From assembly GCA_024180945.1 (NCBI GenBank), contig JAKSGN010000036.1, positions 2,170,001 through 2,234,000 on the forward strand: a stretch of 64,000 bases of DNA, read 5' to 3'. Within the stretch, counting starts at the first letter, position 1. Each line of letters begins with the position of its first letter. Positions 25,301-36,276 of this stretch are shown one piece after another. The DNA comes from Macrophomina tecta (lineage: Eukaryota > Ascomycota > Dothideomycetes > Botryosphaeriales > Botryosphaeriaceae). The notes beneath the pieces are model-generated. The model was given only the letters and a program-made list of their open reading frames with translations, searched no databases and was not told the origin of the DNA. The position numbers were made by a program, and so were the translations under genes.

Positions 25301-26562
25301 TTCTAGTTATTATACTAAATTATCGTGGTTTATAGGGGTACTATTCTAATATATCTTTACTACTTTAGTATATCTAGCAGTTATTGTCGTAGTAGGCTAT
25401 TTAGTATAGCGTATCGTAATTATCTTAGCGGGATATAACCGATACTTCGCGCTAAGTACTTAAGGTTTACTTTCTATTCTTCTTATTACGAGGATTCTAT
25501 AGATACTTAGAAGAGAAGTACTTATTACTTCTATAGATAATATAAAGTTAATTTTTATAGCGCTATTTCTATTCGTTCGTCTAGTTTAGGTTAGGTTCTT
25601 TAGACTTCTTATTATTATTTCGACTATTATTATTACCCTTCTTAGAATTCTATCTATTAGCCGCGTTAAGAACTATAGCATCTCTTTCTTTAAGGGTTAT
25701 TCTTTTACGGCGAGGCTTCGAGGTATTAGCTTATTAAGAACCCATCTTCTATTTATATATATAACTATCGATCTAGGACGTAAGGTCTACTATCTTTTAA
25801 AAAATAGACGGGTATTTATAGATAATTATATTCTTCTTAACTTCTTCCTTTAGGCCTTTATAGAAGAGGTTACGGAAAGTCTCGTCTAACTATTTAAGGT
25901 AGGCTATAAGCTATTAAAACTTAGTTACGTAGACAGCTATAGATCCTAGTTATTTAATGGTTATAATATCGTTAGAGGCTTTACGGATTTCGTCTCGATC
26001 GTTAAAAGTAGCCTTAAGATTATCTATAAATCCCGTATAGATATTAAAGATTTTCTTAGTCTTTTCTCGTCTTTTCTTGAGAGAGTATTCGTTGGCTAAG
26101 TAGTTGTAAAGGTATAGTTCTATCTATACTTCTACCGTTCCTCTAAGGTAGATTAATATAAAGAGTACTTTCTCGGCGTCGCTATCGAATTACGCTTAAT
26201 TAAACTAGAGGTAGCGTTATATCTAGAGTAGAAATAATTAAAGCTTCTTTCTATTCCTATCGAACTTCTCGGGTGCCGCTACTTTAACCTTAGTAGCGCT
26301 CCGCTTTATCGTATACTCGATTAGTCGAGCGTTCTAAGTCTTTAGCTTCTTAATAAGCTATAAGAGCTTAGCTCTAGTAGGCTCCGTTTACTATACGGGC
26401 TAAGCTAGCCCCTAGACACCCTAAACCTAACCCTCGGCTAGGTCGACCTCTATCTAAGATTCTAGTACTATTACTATTTTCTAAACTCGTTAGGGGGTAA
26501 TATCTTATCTAATAAGACTTAATCTTAGAGCCTTCCTCTCCTTATAAGAATAGTAGTTAAAG
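22342..26562 (-). pseudogene. Outer-element gag, protease, reverse transcriptase and part of RNase H relic
   Basis: On the minus strand, the intact YLDD tetrad (22828-22839) and the following G-Y-I-G-I and F-A-N-F-Y-R-K-F-I segments (22690-22560) mark reverse transcriptase and the start of RNase H. Upstream (higher coordinates) lie a tentative protease site near 24.5 kb and gag-like basic sequence at 25.5-26.5 kb. Stops are frequent throughout. The 22 bases next to the right LTR (26541-26562) match the inner element's primer-binding region. Confidence 0.75.
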
Positions 26563-27010
26563 TATAACGAGCGGGCCTCTACCTCTAAGAATCTAAATAC
26601 CAAAGAGGGAGAAAACCTATTAAGGGGGTTTTCCTTAAGTGGGTATAAGAAGAGGGTAAGAGCAAGTCGAATACGTAATAAGACTAAGTACTACGTGCGA
26701 AGGCCGTGTTACTAATAGAGTCTAAATTCTATTATTAAAGTTAACTACGAAGGTTAAAGCTATCTAAAGAGTATAGTTTATATATAGTAGAAAAGTATAT
26801 ATAATCTAGTAGTTTAGAGGTTTATTCTATCGATCCATTAAACGTCTGAACTAGTAGTTTATAAGTTCAGAGCGCCAAGCCTTTAAACAGTTGAACTAGG
26901 GGTTATATAACCCGTATGGCCCGTGCTTAGGGAATCGTTCTGCGATTGCACCTTCGCCCCGCTTGTCTTCTTCCCTAACCTCTTAACCCCGTAAAGGCTG
27001 CGCCGTAACA
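26563..27010 (-). repeat. Right LTR (5' LTR) of the outer element
   Basis: 448 bp, collinear with 10783-11230. Its inner end is strongly mutated (TATAAC instead of TGTAAC). Its outer 160 bp still hold many TG and CA dinucleotides and the terminal GTAACA. Confidence 0.93.
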
Positions 27011-27015
27011 ATAGG
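27011..27015. repeat. Target-site duplication ATAGG, right copy (outer element)
   Basis: Matches 10778-10782. Non-RIPed, GC-richer DNA begins immediately after it. Confidence 0.9.
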
Positions 27016-29054
27016 GGACTGTCGCTGACTCGCCAGCACGGGATAGAGACCATTCGGGTGTACCGATCCACGGCAACTCACCGATTCGTATTCCAGTCGG
27101 ATGTTAACAGTTAACATCGTATATCACGCGAGACAAGAGAGCTTGAGGGTGAAACACAGTGCTAGTCGTCCGAGATGTCAGCTCAGTGATCAAATTAGTG
27201 CATCCTAGATGCATACTAGCCGCAGAGACTACTGGAAAAAAGATGCTACCGAATAGCTCCTGCCGAACAACAACCTTTGGTAAACACTTTGACATGGGCC
27301 TCGGTGGCGAGGGGTTCGCAGTTCGACAGGAACTTCGGCATTACTGTCCATGCATCCGCCAAGCGAGATGTAGGCCACTTGACCGGAACGAGTCAGGGAG
27401 TAGTGCAGTCCAGGCCGCGTCCGCCCTACATGAAGCTGCCAGGGCATCTCGGGAATGAAAGCATGCGCGTAGCCGAATGCGCTTTGGCTTCCGGTGGGAG
27501 GATTAACAAGCGCCAAAGATACTTCCGAAGCTCCTCTTGATCCCAGTTTGGCATGATTGGTGTCGGTCCCCGTCTTGTGTGTTCGATCCTCGGGCGTTAG
27601 ATGAGATCGTCAACAGCTTTTCCCTCGGAAAAGAGCCGCCAACGTGTGAAGAAGTGGAAGGCCCTACATCATAGGCCTCCCAATGAGCCCACTCTGCAGT
27701 TTCAGTGATGCGGTCCAATTCGCCAGGCCATCGCGGCTCGGATAATGAAGCATTGGCAAGCTTCGTAAGCCAAAATGCCGCAAGAGTGCGCCAAACGTGG
27801 CTTGTATTGCAACAAGAGGTCTAGGCGATGACCTCTGAATCAGAGTCACGTTCTGCCGTCGGTAGTGCACAGACAAGGCAGCACTGTTGGCGGTCGGGAA
27901 CAGCCCCGTGGGGTAAGGGACCCATAGCGCAGATCAGTCTCCGGTTCTCCATTGAGACCCTTGCATATCGCAGCCGCAGCTAATTGAGACAGATACAACA
28001 GCTCAGTGTAACAAGCGACCAACAAACAGTGTCGCGCCCCGTGCGTTGACCTGGAGCGCGACCCGGAATTGAGAAGTGGGTCAGAGGGCAGGTGCAGCCG
28101 CGTGGCAAACCCCTCTCTGAGCCTCGACTGAGTCAATCGTTCGCTCTCTGGCAGATCTGAGGCTTGCCGTCGGTCGGTACATCCCGCGTGCCGAGCGCCC
28201 GCGCGGGTTGCGCCCGAGCGGATGCATTACTACCCTTGGTTGGAATTTCGCCACTGCGCACTCCGTAGTCACGGCCTATAGCTGCCGGACCGCTTCGTTA
28301 TTCTGTCTCACCACGCCATTTTCGGCAACGCTGGCGCTGGAATTAGCCAATACAGAGCCACTTCAAGGCAGGGACTTGAGGGCTTGTCATCGGTCTCAAT
28401 GATCGCGCAATTGTCTGGCCGCGGCCTTCCGCCCCCCGTCGACGCTTGCGAGCGGTGCTTGAAACACGCTGAGCGTCCAGCTGATTCGTTCTTCGATATA
28501 CAAACTCGCGTCACGATCGAGATTTCGTCTACCCTTTGCCTTGCTGCGGTAGTCACCTACTTCGATTGATTACACATATCAGGTGTTAGGAGTGGAAAGA
28601 CTCAGCACGTGACTTATTAGTACGAGGCTATCTAGTAGCGTTCTCCCTCTATGTTTCTCCTTTCATCTTTTCGTATAAAGAACGTAGTCTAATATTAATC
28701 CATTCCGATTCGCAACATCAGGCCTAGCTTGGGGCTCCTCCAGGGAAAAACCCTGGCGGCCGCTACTGCTAAAAGGATGAAAAGGGCTCATCGCTTGACC
28801 GCGGGGAGTCCTTTAATGCTGTTTGCGACTTCATTGACGGCATGCAGGAGTAGGTCAAACGAACGAGCTCCATTCCCGGCAAAGACAGTGAGCCAAGCAT
28901 GGTGTCTTGAATGTGGTGCACAAATCATGATTGGGCATAAAATGAACATGTCGCATTCAGGAGTTTTCTACTGCGCTTCACACCAATCAGCCCTCCACTA
29001 CACGCTTCCTTCCCTTTGTGCTCCAGCGCCCCGAGGTGCGGTCCTCGGCTCTCC
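27016..29054. other. Gene-free flank right of the retrotransposons
   Basis: About 2 kb of mixed-composition DNA with normal TG and CA content. Open frames are under 110 codons, overlap on both strands, and show no family motifs or splice-compatible partners. Before the retrotransposon arrived this was the DNA directly upstream of the NRPS promoter, so it may hold that gene's former upstream regulatory sequence. The last 300 bp are probably the 3' region of the MFS gene. Confidence 0.5.
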
Positions 29055-30413
29055 TTAGGCCTTAGCAGCAAGTTTCGAAGTCTTAGTGAGCCTTGCGATG
29101 ACGCAGAGGATGGCGGCGGCTACGACGCAGACGGCGCAGTAGAGCTGGACGCCGAGCCAGCCGCCGTGATTGAGAATGGCGCCGGCAACGGGGTTGCCGA
29201 TGAGGATGCCAATGCCGGCGAAGGAGAAGCTCATGCCCATGCGGGTACCGACGACGGCGAGGCTGGGCGACAGGCTGACGACCGTCGTCGGCGGCAGCGA
29301 CACGAAGGTGCCGGAGAAGAAGCCGTACAGCACCGCGAACACGACCACGCCCGCCGTGCTATCGATGGCGATCCAGCAGAAGGCCAGCAGCGCGGAGATG
29401 GCCGTACACGGCACGAGGATGTTCAGCGGGCCCGTCTTGTCGGCTAAGAAGTTCGGGATGATGCGGCCGAAGGCGGAGGCGGCGTTGAGGATGGAGAGCA
29501 TGTAAAAGCCCAGCTCTGAGCTCATGATAGACTTCTCAATAGCGAACGACTGCAGGTAGAAGAAGGGAATATAGAGGCCCATGAAGCCGAGGAGCTCGGC
29601 CAAGCTGAAGGCGAGAAAGGGCGCCTCCCGGAATGCGCTCAGCTCCAACAACGCCCGCTTCTGCGCCGGTAGCACCCGCACCCTCATCACCGCCACCGAC
29701 ACTGCCATCGTGCCGAGGACGATGAAGGCCACCACCCGCGTTGCCCAGCCGAAGCCAATCTGCGGTTGCAGCCGTGTGAAGATGATGGGGTACAGTACGC
29801 CGCCGAGACTACTGCCGCTTGCCGCGATGCCGGTCGCAAACGACTTCTTCGTGGTGAAGTACGTAGATACGATGGCGACCGAGGGGATAAAGAGGCAGCC
29901 GCTGCCGAGCCCAACGGTGATACCCTGGGCGAGCACGACTTGCCAGTACTTGGTGCACAGGCTCGTCATGAACATGCCGAAGGTAACCAGGAAGGAGCCG
30001 GTCCAGAGAAGGATATTGAAGAAGCCGGCGTCGAAGAGGGGCCCGGTGGCAACGCCGATGATAAGTAGCAAGAAGGCCTGCACCGAACCGACCCAGGAGA
30101 TGTTGGACTCGGACTCGTGGGTCAACATGTCGGTTGCATAGTAGGTTTGGAAGACGCCAAAGGAGTTGACGATGCCCCTGATTCATGTCAGCGGCTGAAA
30201 CGAGTCGCGGCAACCAGCCTCGACATACCAGGTGTTGAAGAAGAGGAAGAACGAGCCGACAACCTGAAGCCAAGCTCTCAGCCCACCGTTCGGCGGCTCG
30301 TTCGCGGGAATGGGTGGTGCTTGCTCAGGCTTGTCTACGGGAGTGACTTGGCCGGAGCCCTCAAGCGAGCCCTTCTCTCGCACGGCGTCAGGGTCGTTCA
30401 GTGGAAGTGCCAT
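29055..30413 (-). CDS. MFS transporter, monocarboxylate-porter (MCT) type
   Basis: Two exons, 30413-30229 and 30177-29055, joined by a 51-bp intron (GTATGT...CAG), encode 435 aa. A hydrophilic N-terminus of about 45 residues leads into GGLRAW and the FNTWG...FGVFQTYY signature, which straddles the intron and is typical of fungal MCT-like MFS proteins. About 12 hydrophobic segments follow, with a charged loop mid-protein (ALLELSAFREAP). Length fits the family. It probably sits in the plasma membrane or a vacuolar membrane. Substrates of fungal members include monocarboxylates, riboflavin and secondary metabolites; the sequence does not say which applies. It is divergent from the CMD-fold gene at 31086, with 672 bp between the two starts. 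Confidence 0.88.
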
Positions 30414-31085
30414 TGTGCGGGGAGAATTGCGTGGTGTCTGCGACGAGCTTCGAGACGGCGCTGTCGGGTACGGGCCATCTGTAGTGCCGCTTCGAAATTG
30501 TTTTGTTTTATACAACGGGAGCGCGCAGACTGAGAGAGTCGCTGTTTTGGCGGAAGCTCTGCCGAAAGGAGCAATGCAGTAGGCGAGGCGGCACCGTTAC
30601 CGCAAAGGACACGGCTTGACACGACACTGCAACACCACATTGCGTCATGCGGAATGCATTCTGGAAATGGAACTCGGCGCGACTGATCTGCAGTCGGTAT
30701 GCTCGCGCTAAGCGGGTGTGGCGCCACCAATTCCCCTTTGCGCAACCCACGTTGCAGCACCATGACGGCCCGAGCGGCGGCGCCTTCGGCCTGGCCCGCT
30801 CGCAGGGCGCCTTGGCCAAGGACCCATGCAGCCCCGCCCCCGCTTGTTCATGCTCCCGAGAGGAGTCTCGGAGTCCGGGGTCGCGTGTGAGTCTTCGGGA
30901 CGGCATTTCCAGTCTCTCCAGCCCCGGCCGCGGCCGCCCTTGGGTTGGATGCCGATTGCCCGCCGCGTCTCCGACCGCGCTTTAGTCAGTGCAGCGAGAA
31001 GAGACTCCAGGAGGACGCATTTAAAGCGATTGCGGTCGCCTCGCTGCTGCACCATCTCACAGTAATCAACTTTCCAGCGCGCATC
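30414..31085. promoter_or_regulatory. Divergent promoter region between the MCT-type transporter and CMD-fold genes
   Basis: 672 bp separate two outward-facing start codons. I see no clear TATA box for either gene. Open frames here are antisense shadows without motifs. Confidence 0.45.
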
Positions 31086-31791
31086 ATGGCTTCCTGGAAC
31101 GACCGCACCGTCACCAACGAGCATATTCTTCCCTACGTCGACTCCAAGACGGCGCCGCCCGATGTCGCCGCCGCCTTGAACACCCTCCCGTTCGAGCGCA
31201 ACATCTTCAAGGTCAGTGCGCCAGTGTTTCGTCTTCCTACGTCCCACCTACTTACCGGGCGCCTGTCACTCCCACCTGCAGCTCCTCGCCAATGCCCCCG
31301 CCTTCTTCAGCACCTTCATGAAGCTTCTCAGCAGCTGCTGGTCACCTCAGCTCTCACTGCGCTCTTCCGACTGGCAGACCGTCGTGCTGCGCACTGCCGC
31401 CACCCTTGACGCCCCATATGAATGGGATGTCAACGAGCCCGTCGCCCGCGTCTTCGGCTTCTCCGACGCTCAGCTCGATGCCCTCCGCAACGCCAAGGAG
31501 CCCCTGCCCTCCTCTCTATTCCCCCCGCGCCGCCAGCTGATCGCTCGCTTCGTTGACGAAATCAACAGCCCGGCCAATAAGGTGTCAGAGCCAACTGTGC
31601 GTGAGCTCAAGGCTACCTTTGGCGACGAGGGCACGGCGGAGTTGTTCTTCATAAACGCCGTCTACGGCTTCCTGGCAAGGTTTATGAACAGCGCCAAAAT
31701 CGACTTTGACCCCCCGATCCCGAGGCTAGAGGACACACTAAGGAAGTATAATGCCGCCGCTATAGAGAGGGAGAAAACCTTCACCGATTAG
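31086..31791 (+). CDS. Carboxymuconolactone decarboxylase/AhpD-fold protein
   Basis: Exons 31086-31211 and 31282-31791, with a 70-bp phase-0 intron (GTCAGT...CTGCAG), encode 211 aa. The core segment (DWQTVVLRTAATLDAPYEWD, residues about 69-88) aligns with the REL-x-ILR-x-A...YEW helix pair that defines CMD/AhpD-fold proteins. The only cysteine nearby is in LLSSCWS, ahead of the core. There is no C-x2-C pair, and the His usually found after YEW is replaced (YEWDVNEP), so thiol peroxidase activity is unlikely. No signal peptide or membrane segment is seen, so it is probably cytosolic. Fungal relatives are mostly uncharacterised. I am sure of the fold family, not of the reaction. Confidence 0.82.
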
Positions 31792-32558
31792 GCTATTGGA
31801 GTTTCAAGTCACGATGCAGCGGCCGAGGGCATCTGAAGATCAATCGAAGTCATTCGACATCCACGAACGCGCAACATTGCCTGCATTGTGTACATAGCTC
31901 CCAAAGCAACAACAGTGTTGGATTCTGTTCAGACTGCCAACTTGAAATAAAGAATGGCCCATACGTAGACCAAAAAGATATTCCACCTGTCTTTTCTAAA
32001 CACGATTTCGGTCCGTCACTGCACTGTGGCTTCAGGTTCGCCTCTTTCGAAGTTCACTTACAACGCTAAACACCGTGTATAGAGGGTGTAAGGAGAGGTC
32101 GAGCATTTGTCCTACGAAATTTGCAAGTTTAATATCAAGCCGGTCAGAAACTATCTGCCTTTATGAGCTCACCCAAATGTTACCAGCTTCTAAAGTCCCC
32201 TGTCCTCAGTGCTTGTCCTGTATTGAGTGGTTGAAAATGCGGAAAGCGGCTTTTGCAATCGGAAAGTAATATGCCAAGCCGCATCCAAAAATGGGAGTGG
32301 ACACTACGAACAATTGTGTTCGACGGATCTATTGACAAAATTCCTCTGGGCACTCAATGCCATCAGCTCACCTTACTCCGTTTCACTGCTTTGAGCACCT
32401 GCCAGCAAGAGTCATTTCATAATGTGAAGCCATCTCATTGCACGCTTCATCCAAGTCCGCGGACAGAAAATGTACGCCTCCACAGGGAAAAGTCAGCTCT
32501 CGTAGCATTGTTCGCCATTCAACCGATGTTGTCAACTTCGGGCCAGGGCCAGCCCGTG
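31792..32558. other. Intergenic region between convergent genes
   Basis: 767 bp between the stop codons of the CMD-fold gene and the enoyl-reductase-like gene. It presumably contains both 3' untranslated regions (for example the AATAAA at 31945-31950). No gene is supported. Confidence 0.5.
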
Positions 32559-33653
32559 CTACTCATCCAACACAAAAACCTGCTTCTTCGCGCCCACTGC
32601 TCTCTCAACCGCGACTGTCAGCGCATCTTTCACTCTACGCTCAAGCACCTCGCTATCTTCGCTCCAAGCGACCCTCTCCACATCTGGGGTTTTCAGCCTC
32701 CCCTGCACAAACAGGTCGCCAAACCAAGTCAACAAACTCTCCTGCGCCTCTACTGACCGCAACCCCAATTGATGCGAAAGCCTGAAGTTCCTGAATCTGA
32801 TCTGCTTCCAGAATAATGTCTCTTGCGACACCCTCAACACGCCATCGGCGCCGCCCAGCGAACCATAGTTCACAAACGTACCATCCGGCGCCAGCAGCCC
32901 GGCGAGCCGCTCGCCCGACCGCCCAAACACCGCGTCCAGCGCCAGGACGATCCTGTTCTGCGCCACCGCCGCCGCAAGCTCCGGGTGCGCATCTGCGCCG
33001 CGCTCCTCGAGCGCCTCCTCGCTGACAACGACATCCGCGGTGCCGCTTTCCCTCAGCTTCTCCGCAACGGCATCGAAGCCGTCGCGCCCGCCCCCGCGCA
33101 CGACGCTCACGCTGCGGCCGCCCCGCAGCCTCGCAAACTGCGCCACAAACTGCGGAATCACGCCGCGGCCGGCATTCATCACGACCCAGTCGCCCGGCCG
33201 CAGGGGACGCAGGTCCTCGAGCATGAGGTAGGCGGGGGCGGCGCCCATTTTGAGCAGGCTCGCGGCGACGGGGTCCACGGTTGGCAACACGCGCAGCAAG
33301 TCCGTGGCTGCGCACAGCACGGCGTGCTTGCGCCACGTGCCCAGGCCGTGGCGCTTGGGGATTACGCGATCGCCAGGGCGCAGAGATGTGACGGAGGTGC
33401 CGACGCGCTCGACGATTGCGACGCCGTCGTTGCCGGGGATGGGCTGGCCGCTGGGGGCATGCCGGTGGATCGGCTTGATGGGGTAGCGTCCCGCGATGGC
33501 CATGAGGTCTTGTGGGTTGATGGGGAAGGCGAGGAAGCGGACGAGGACGGCGTCGGCGGGCAGATCGTCGTCGGAGGTGGGGGAGGCTTGCACGTGGACT
33601 ACGCGCGAGGCGTCTGGAGAGAGCTCCGAAAAGGTGAGGACGTGGGAGGACAT
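32559..33653 (-). CDS. Zinc-free MDR oxidoreductase, Etr1/MECR-like (trans-2-enoyl-CoA reductase family)
   Basis: A single exon of 364 aa with an ATG at 33653. The order of motifs follows mitochondrial enoyl reductases: a GroES-like N-terminal part with FPINPQDLM, PGNDGVA and LRPGDRVIP, then GLGTWR, then a Rossmann part entered at PGDWVVMNAG. Etr1 enzymes reduce trans-2-enoyl-ACP/CoA with NADPH in mitochondrial fatty acid synthesis. Two features differ. No mitochondrial targeting sequence is evident, and the nucleotide loop reads NAGRGVIPQ instead of the usual N-x3-SGVGQ. I infer a paralogue or relative with altered cofactor or substrate use; a quinone oxidoreductase role is the alternative. 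It is divergent from the amidase. Confidence 0.82.
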   Translation of the reverse strand: MSSHVLTFSELSPDASRVVHVQASPTSDDDLPADAVLVRFLAFPINPQDLMAIAGRYPIKPIHRHAPSGQPIPGNDGVAIVERVGTSVTSLRPGDRVIPKRHGLGTWRKHAVLCAATDLLRVLPTVDPVAASLLKMGAAPAYLMLEDLRPLRPGDWVVMNAGRGVIPQFVAQFARLRGGRSVSVVRGGGRDGFDAVAEKLRESGTADVVVSEEALEERGADAHPELAAAVAQNRIVLALDAVFGRSGERLAGLLAPDGTFVNYGSLGGADGVLRVSQETLFWKQIRFRNFRLSHQLGLRSVEAQESLLTWFGDLFVQGRLKTPDVERVAWSEDSEVLERRVKDALTVAVERAVGAKKQVFVLDE

Positions 33654-34111
33654 AGTTGTGGAATGGTGAAGAAAGTGGCAGAATTGATTGTGTGATTGTC
33701 GCCGAGAGCCACTACTGCGACCACCTGTCCATCGAGGCTTTTATCACTGTAAGGGCGCATCTCGGGACTTTCGCGAATTTGACGGGGGGGTTGAATCAGA
33801 ATTGAAGAGAAAGTCGTCAGGCTGGATGAGCGATGGCAGTGAACATGTCCGTTTTCGGCAATGCATCCGCTCCACGTGCGACCGGGATGAGCATCATGGA
33901 CCGAAGGAGATCGGGAGCTTGAAACCTTCCAGGACTGTCAATTAATAAGCCCGAGGATGCATTTCCCGACGAAGCCGCGTTGCTGCCTCCGTGCTCGGGC
34001 CGGCTTTTGCTTTTAACGCTGCTTCCCGCCGAGCCTGGATTGGGGAACGGTAAGAGTGCTTGATGCTTACAGCTGCCCCTTACTCTTATGTCTCTTTGGT
34101 TTTGAGCCGTC
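33654..34111. promoter_or_regulatory. Divergent promoter region between the Etr1-like and amidase genes
   Basis: 458 bp between two outward-facing start codons, which could coordinate expression of the pair. I see no convincing TATA box. Confidence 0.45.
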
Positions 34112-36276
34112 ATGTCGACCGAGTCCACTGAGCTTCCGTGGCAACGCATCGGCCGCGAGAAGCGCCAGGCCATTGATTCTCTGTTGCCAGATCATTGGCG
34201 CGTCAATGCTGTGCCCCCTGCGGAAGAGTTGCCCGACGCTACTGCCTTCCCGCGAGCTTTGCTCTCCGAGCGAGAGCTGGCCATCACCGAGAACTTCGCT
34301 GCCGAGCAGCTCTTGCAGCAGCTTGCCGCCGGGCACTTCTCCGCCTCTGAGGTTGTCAACGCCTTCTGCCACCGTGCAACCATTGCGCACCAACTGGTCA
34401 GTGTTGGCGCACTCCCGCTCGCAGTCATCCATCTACCCGCTAATCTTGTTATCAGACGAATTGTTTGAGCGAGATACTTTTTGCAGAGGCGCTGGCTCAA
34501 GCGGAATCGCTGGATTCCTATTACCGCACTCATGGAAAGACTGTGGGGCCTTTGCATGGCTTACCCATTTCCTTGAAGGACCAGTTTCGTGTCAAAGGCG
34601 CTGAGACGTCCATGGGTTACGTCGCTTGGTTGGGCAAGGTTGAAACAGAAGAGACAGAGTCATGGCTGGTCAAACAGCTGAGGTCACTTGGGGCTGTCGT
34701 CTACTGCAAGACCAACGTACCCGCAAGTTTAATGGTAAGATCAAGAGACTGAAGCTTCACGCTACGCACATCGTTTTATATTGTACCTCGATCAGACTAC
34801 TTACAGCTTTCAGGCCCTTGAAACGAACAACAACATCATCGGATACACGACCAATGCTCACAATCGTCTGCTGTCCTCCGGTGGCTCTTCAGGAGGTACA
34901 GTTGGCACATATTGGTGCTATTGGAGTCAGACTGACGAGTATTACAGGCGAAGCTTCCCTCCTCGCGCTCAGAGGCAGCATCTTGGGCCTTGGCTCCGAC
35001 GTTGGTACATAGCCCGTAGAGGCAACCTTTCGAACGTCAGCTGACCAAACGCGCGCCAGGAGCCTCCATCCGTCTCCCGTGCGCCCTGAGCAACATCGTG
35101 GGCCTGAAGCCATCCCACGGACGCGTACCTTACCTCGGCGTCGCCAACAGCGTTAGTATCTGAATTTCCCCCCTTACCGCAGATCCGCACTCACCAACAG
35201 CTCACCCCACCAGATGGAAGGCCACCAAACCGTCGAATCCGTCATAGGCCCCATGGGCCACAGCATCGGCGACCTACGACTTCTCCTTAAGTCTATCCTC
35301 TCCACGCGGCCCTGGCAGGCTGATCCGAAAGTGATAAATCTGCCTTGGCGACACGAAGCTGAAAATTTGGTAAAATCCAAGATCAGCACCAAGAAGCTCA
35401 CCTTTGGCGTCCTCCGCACCGACGGCATGGTCAACCCACACCCGCCCATCACCCGCGCAATCAACGAAACGGTCGACGCCCTCCGGGCCGCCGGCTACGA
35501 AGTCATCGAGTGGAACCCGCCCGCGCACAGCGAGGCCTTCCAGATCCTGGTACGCTCTGCCCTTTCCCTTCGCAACCTTCTCCCCCGGGGCCAACACCAC
35601 CACCACCACCATCAACCAACCAACCAACCAGAAGCTAACCCAAACCCCCCAAACAGTGGGACGCTTTTGCCGCCGACGGCGGAACCGATATCCATACGAC
35701 GCTCGCGGCCGCGGGCGAGCCGCCCGTGCCCGAGATCGCCGTCTCGTACGGCAAGGCGCTCGGCCACTTACCTGTCGCGACCGTCAACGATCTATGGGCG
35801 ACACAGGCGCGAAAGGCCGCGTTCCAGGCCCGCTATCTCAGCTACTGGGCCGCCAGCGCGGCGCGCACGACGTCGGGCGAGCCCATTGACGCGCTCATCG
35901 CGCCAGCGGCGCCGTCGGCATCGTTCAAGCCGACAGAGGGCAAGTATTTCGGGTACACGGGCGTGTTCAACGTGTTGGATTATTCGGCGGCGGTAGTGAG
36001 GAGCGCGACGAGGGTGGATAAGGAGAGGGACGGGAGGGCCGAGGGGTACGTGCCGTTGAATGATTTTGATGGCGCGGTCGCGGGTGATTGTGAGTTTCCT
36101 TGTTGAGCTGCATCCTGAGTCTTGCTGATCCTGACCGATGTGTTACAGATGATCCAGAGGTCTTCCATGGCATGCCCATTGGGCTGCAGGTCGTCTGCCA
36201 GCGGCTAGAGGAGGAGAAAGTTCTCGCCGCTGCTGAGGAAGTGCAACGAGTGCTTGACGAGGTGAAAACTTACTAA
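34112..36276 (+). CDS. Amidase-signature enzyme, fungal acetamidase (AmdS) type
   Basis: Eight exons encode 563 aa: 34112-34396, 34456-34734, 34814-34895, 34948-35004, 35060-35151, 35214-35549, 35657-36089, 36149-36276. All introns are GT-AG, 52-107 bp. Every piece of the Ser-cisSer-Lys triad is visible: Lys in SLKDQF (exon 2), the cis-Ser in SSGGSSGGE (exons 3/4), and the nucleophile in DVGASIR (exons 4/5). The C-terminal GMPIGLQVV motif is intact. Length matches fungal acetamidases and general amidases, which hydrolyse short-chain amides to acid and ammonia in the cytosol. The exact substrate cannot be read from sequence. Intron 6 carries CAC and CAAC microsatellites (about 35598-35630). 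Confidence 0.9.

Larger units (their letters stand above)
10783..27010 (-). mobile_element. Outer Ty3/Gypsy chromovirus-like LTR retrotransposon, RIP-inactivated, carrying a nested element
   Basis: It has two 448-bp LTRs (10783-11230 and 26563-27010) and an ATAGG duplication. A polypurine tract on the minus strand (11231-11244) abuts the left LTR, so the element reads right to left. Removing the insert at 13930-22336 and one CTATC copy leaves about 7.8 kb. On the minus strand, relics of gag lie at about 25.5-26.5 kb and reverse transcriptase at about 22.4-23.2 kb, with YLDD still legible at 22828-22839. Integrase lies at about 12.65-13.2 kb and a probable chromodomain at about 12.1-12.3 kb. 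All frames are shattered by TAG and TAA codons of the kind RIP makes from Trp and Gln codons. It cannot encode functional proteins. Family assignment rests on the order RT-RNase H-integrase-chromodomain. Confidence 0.92.
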
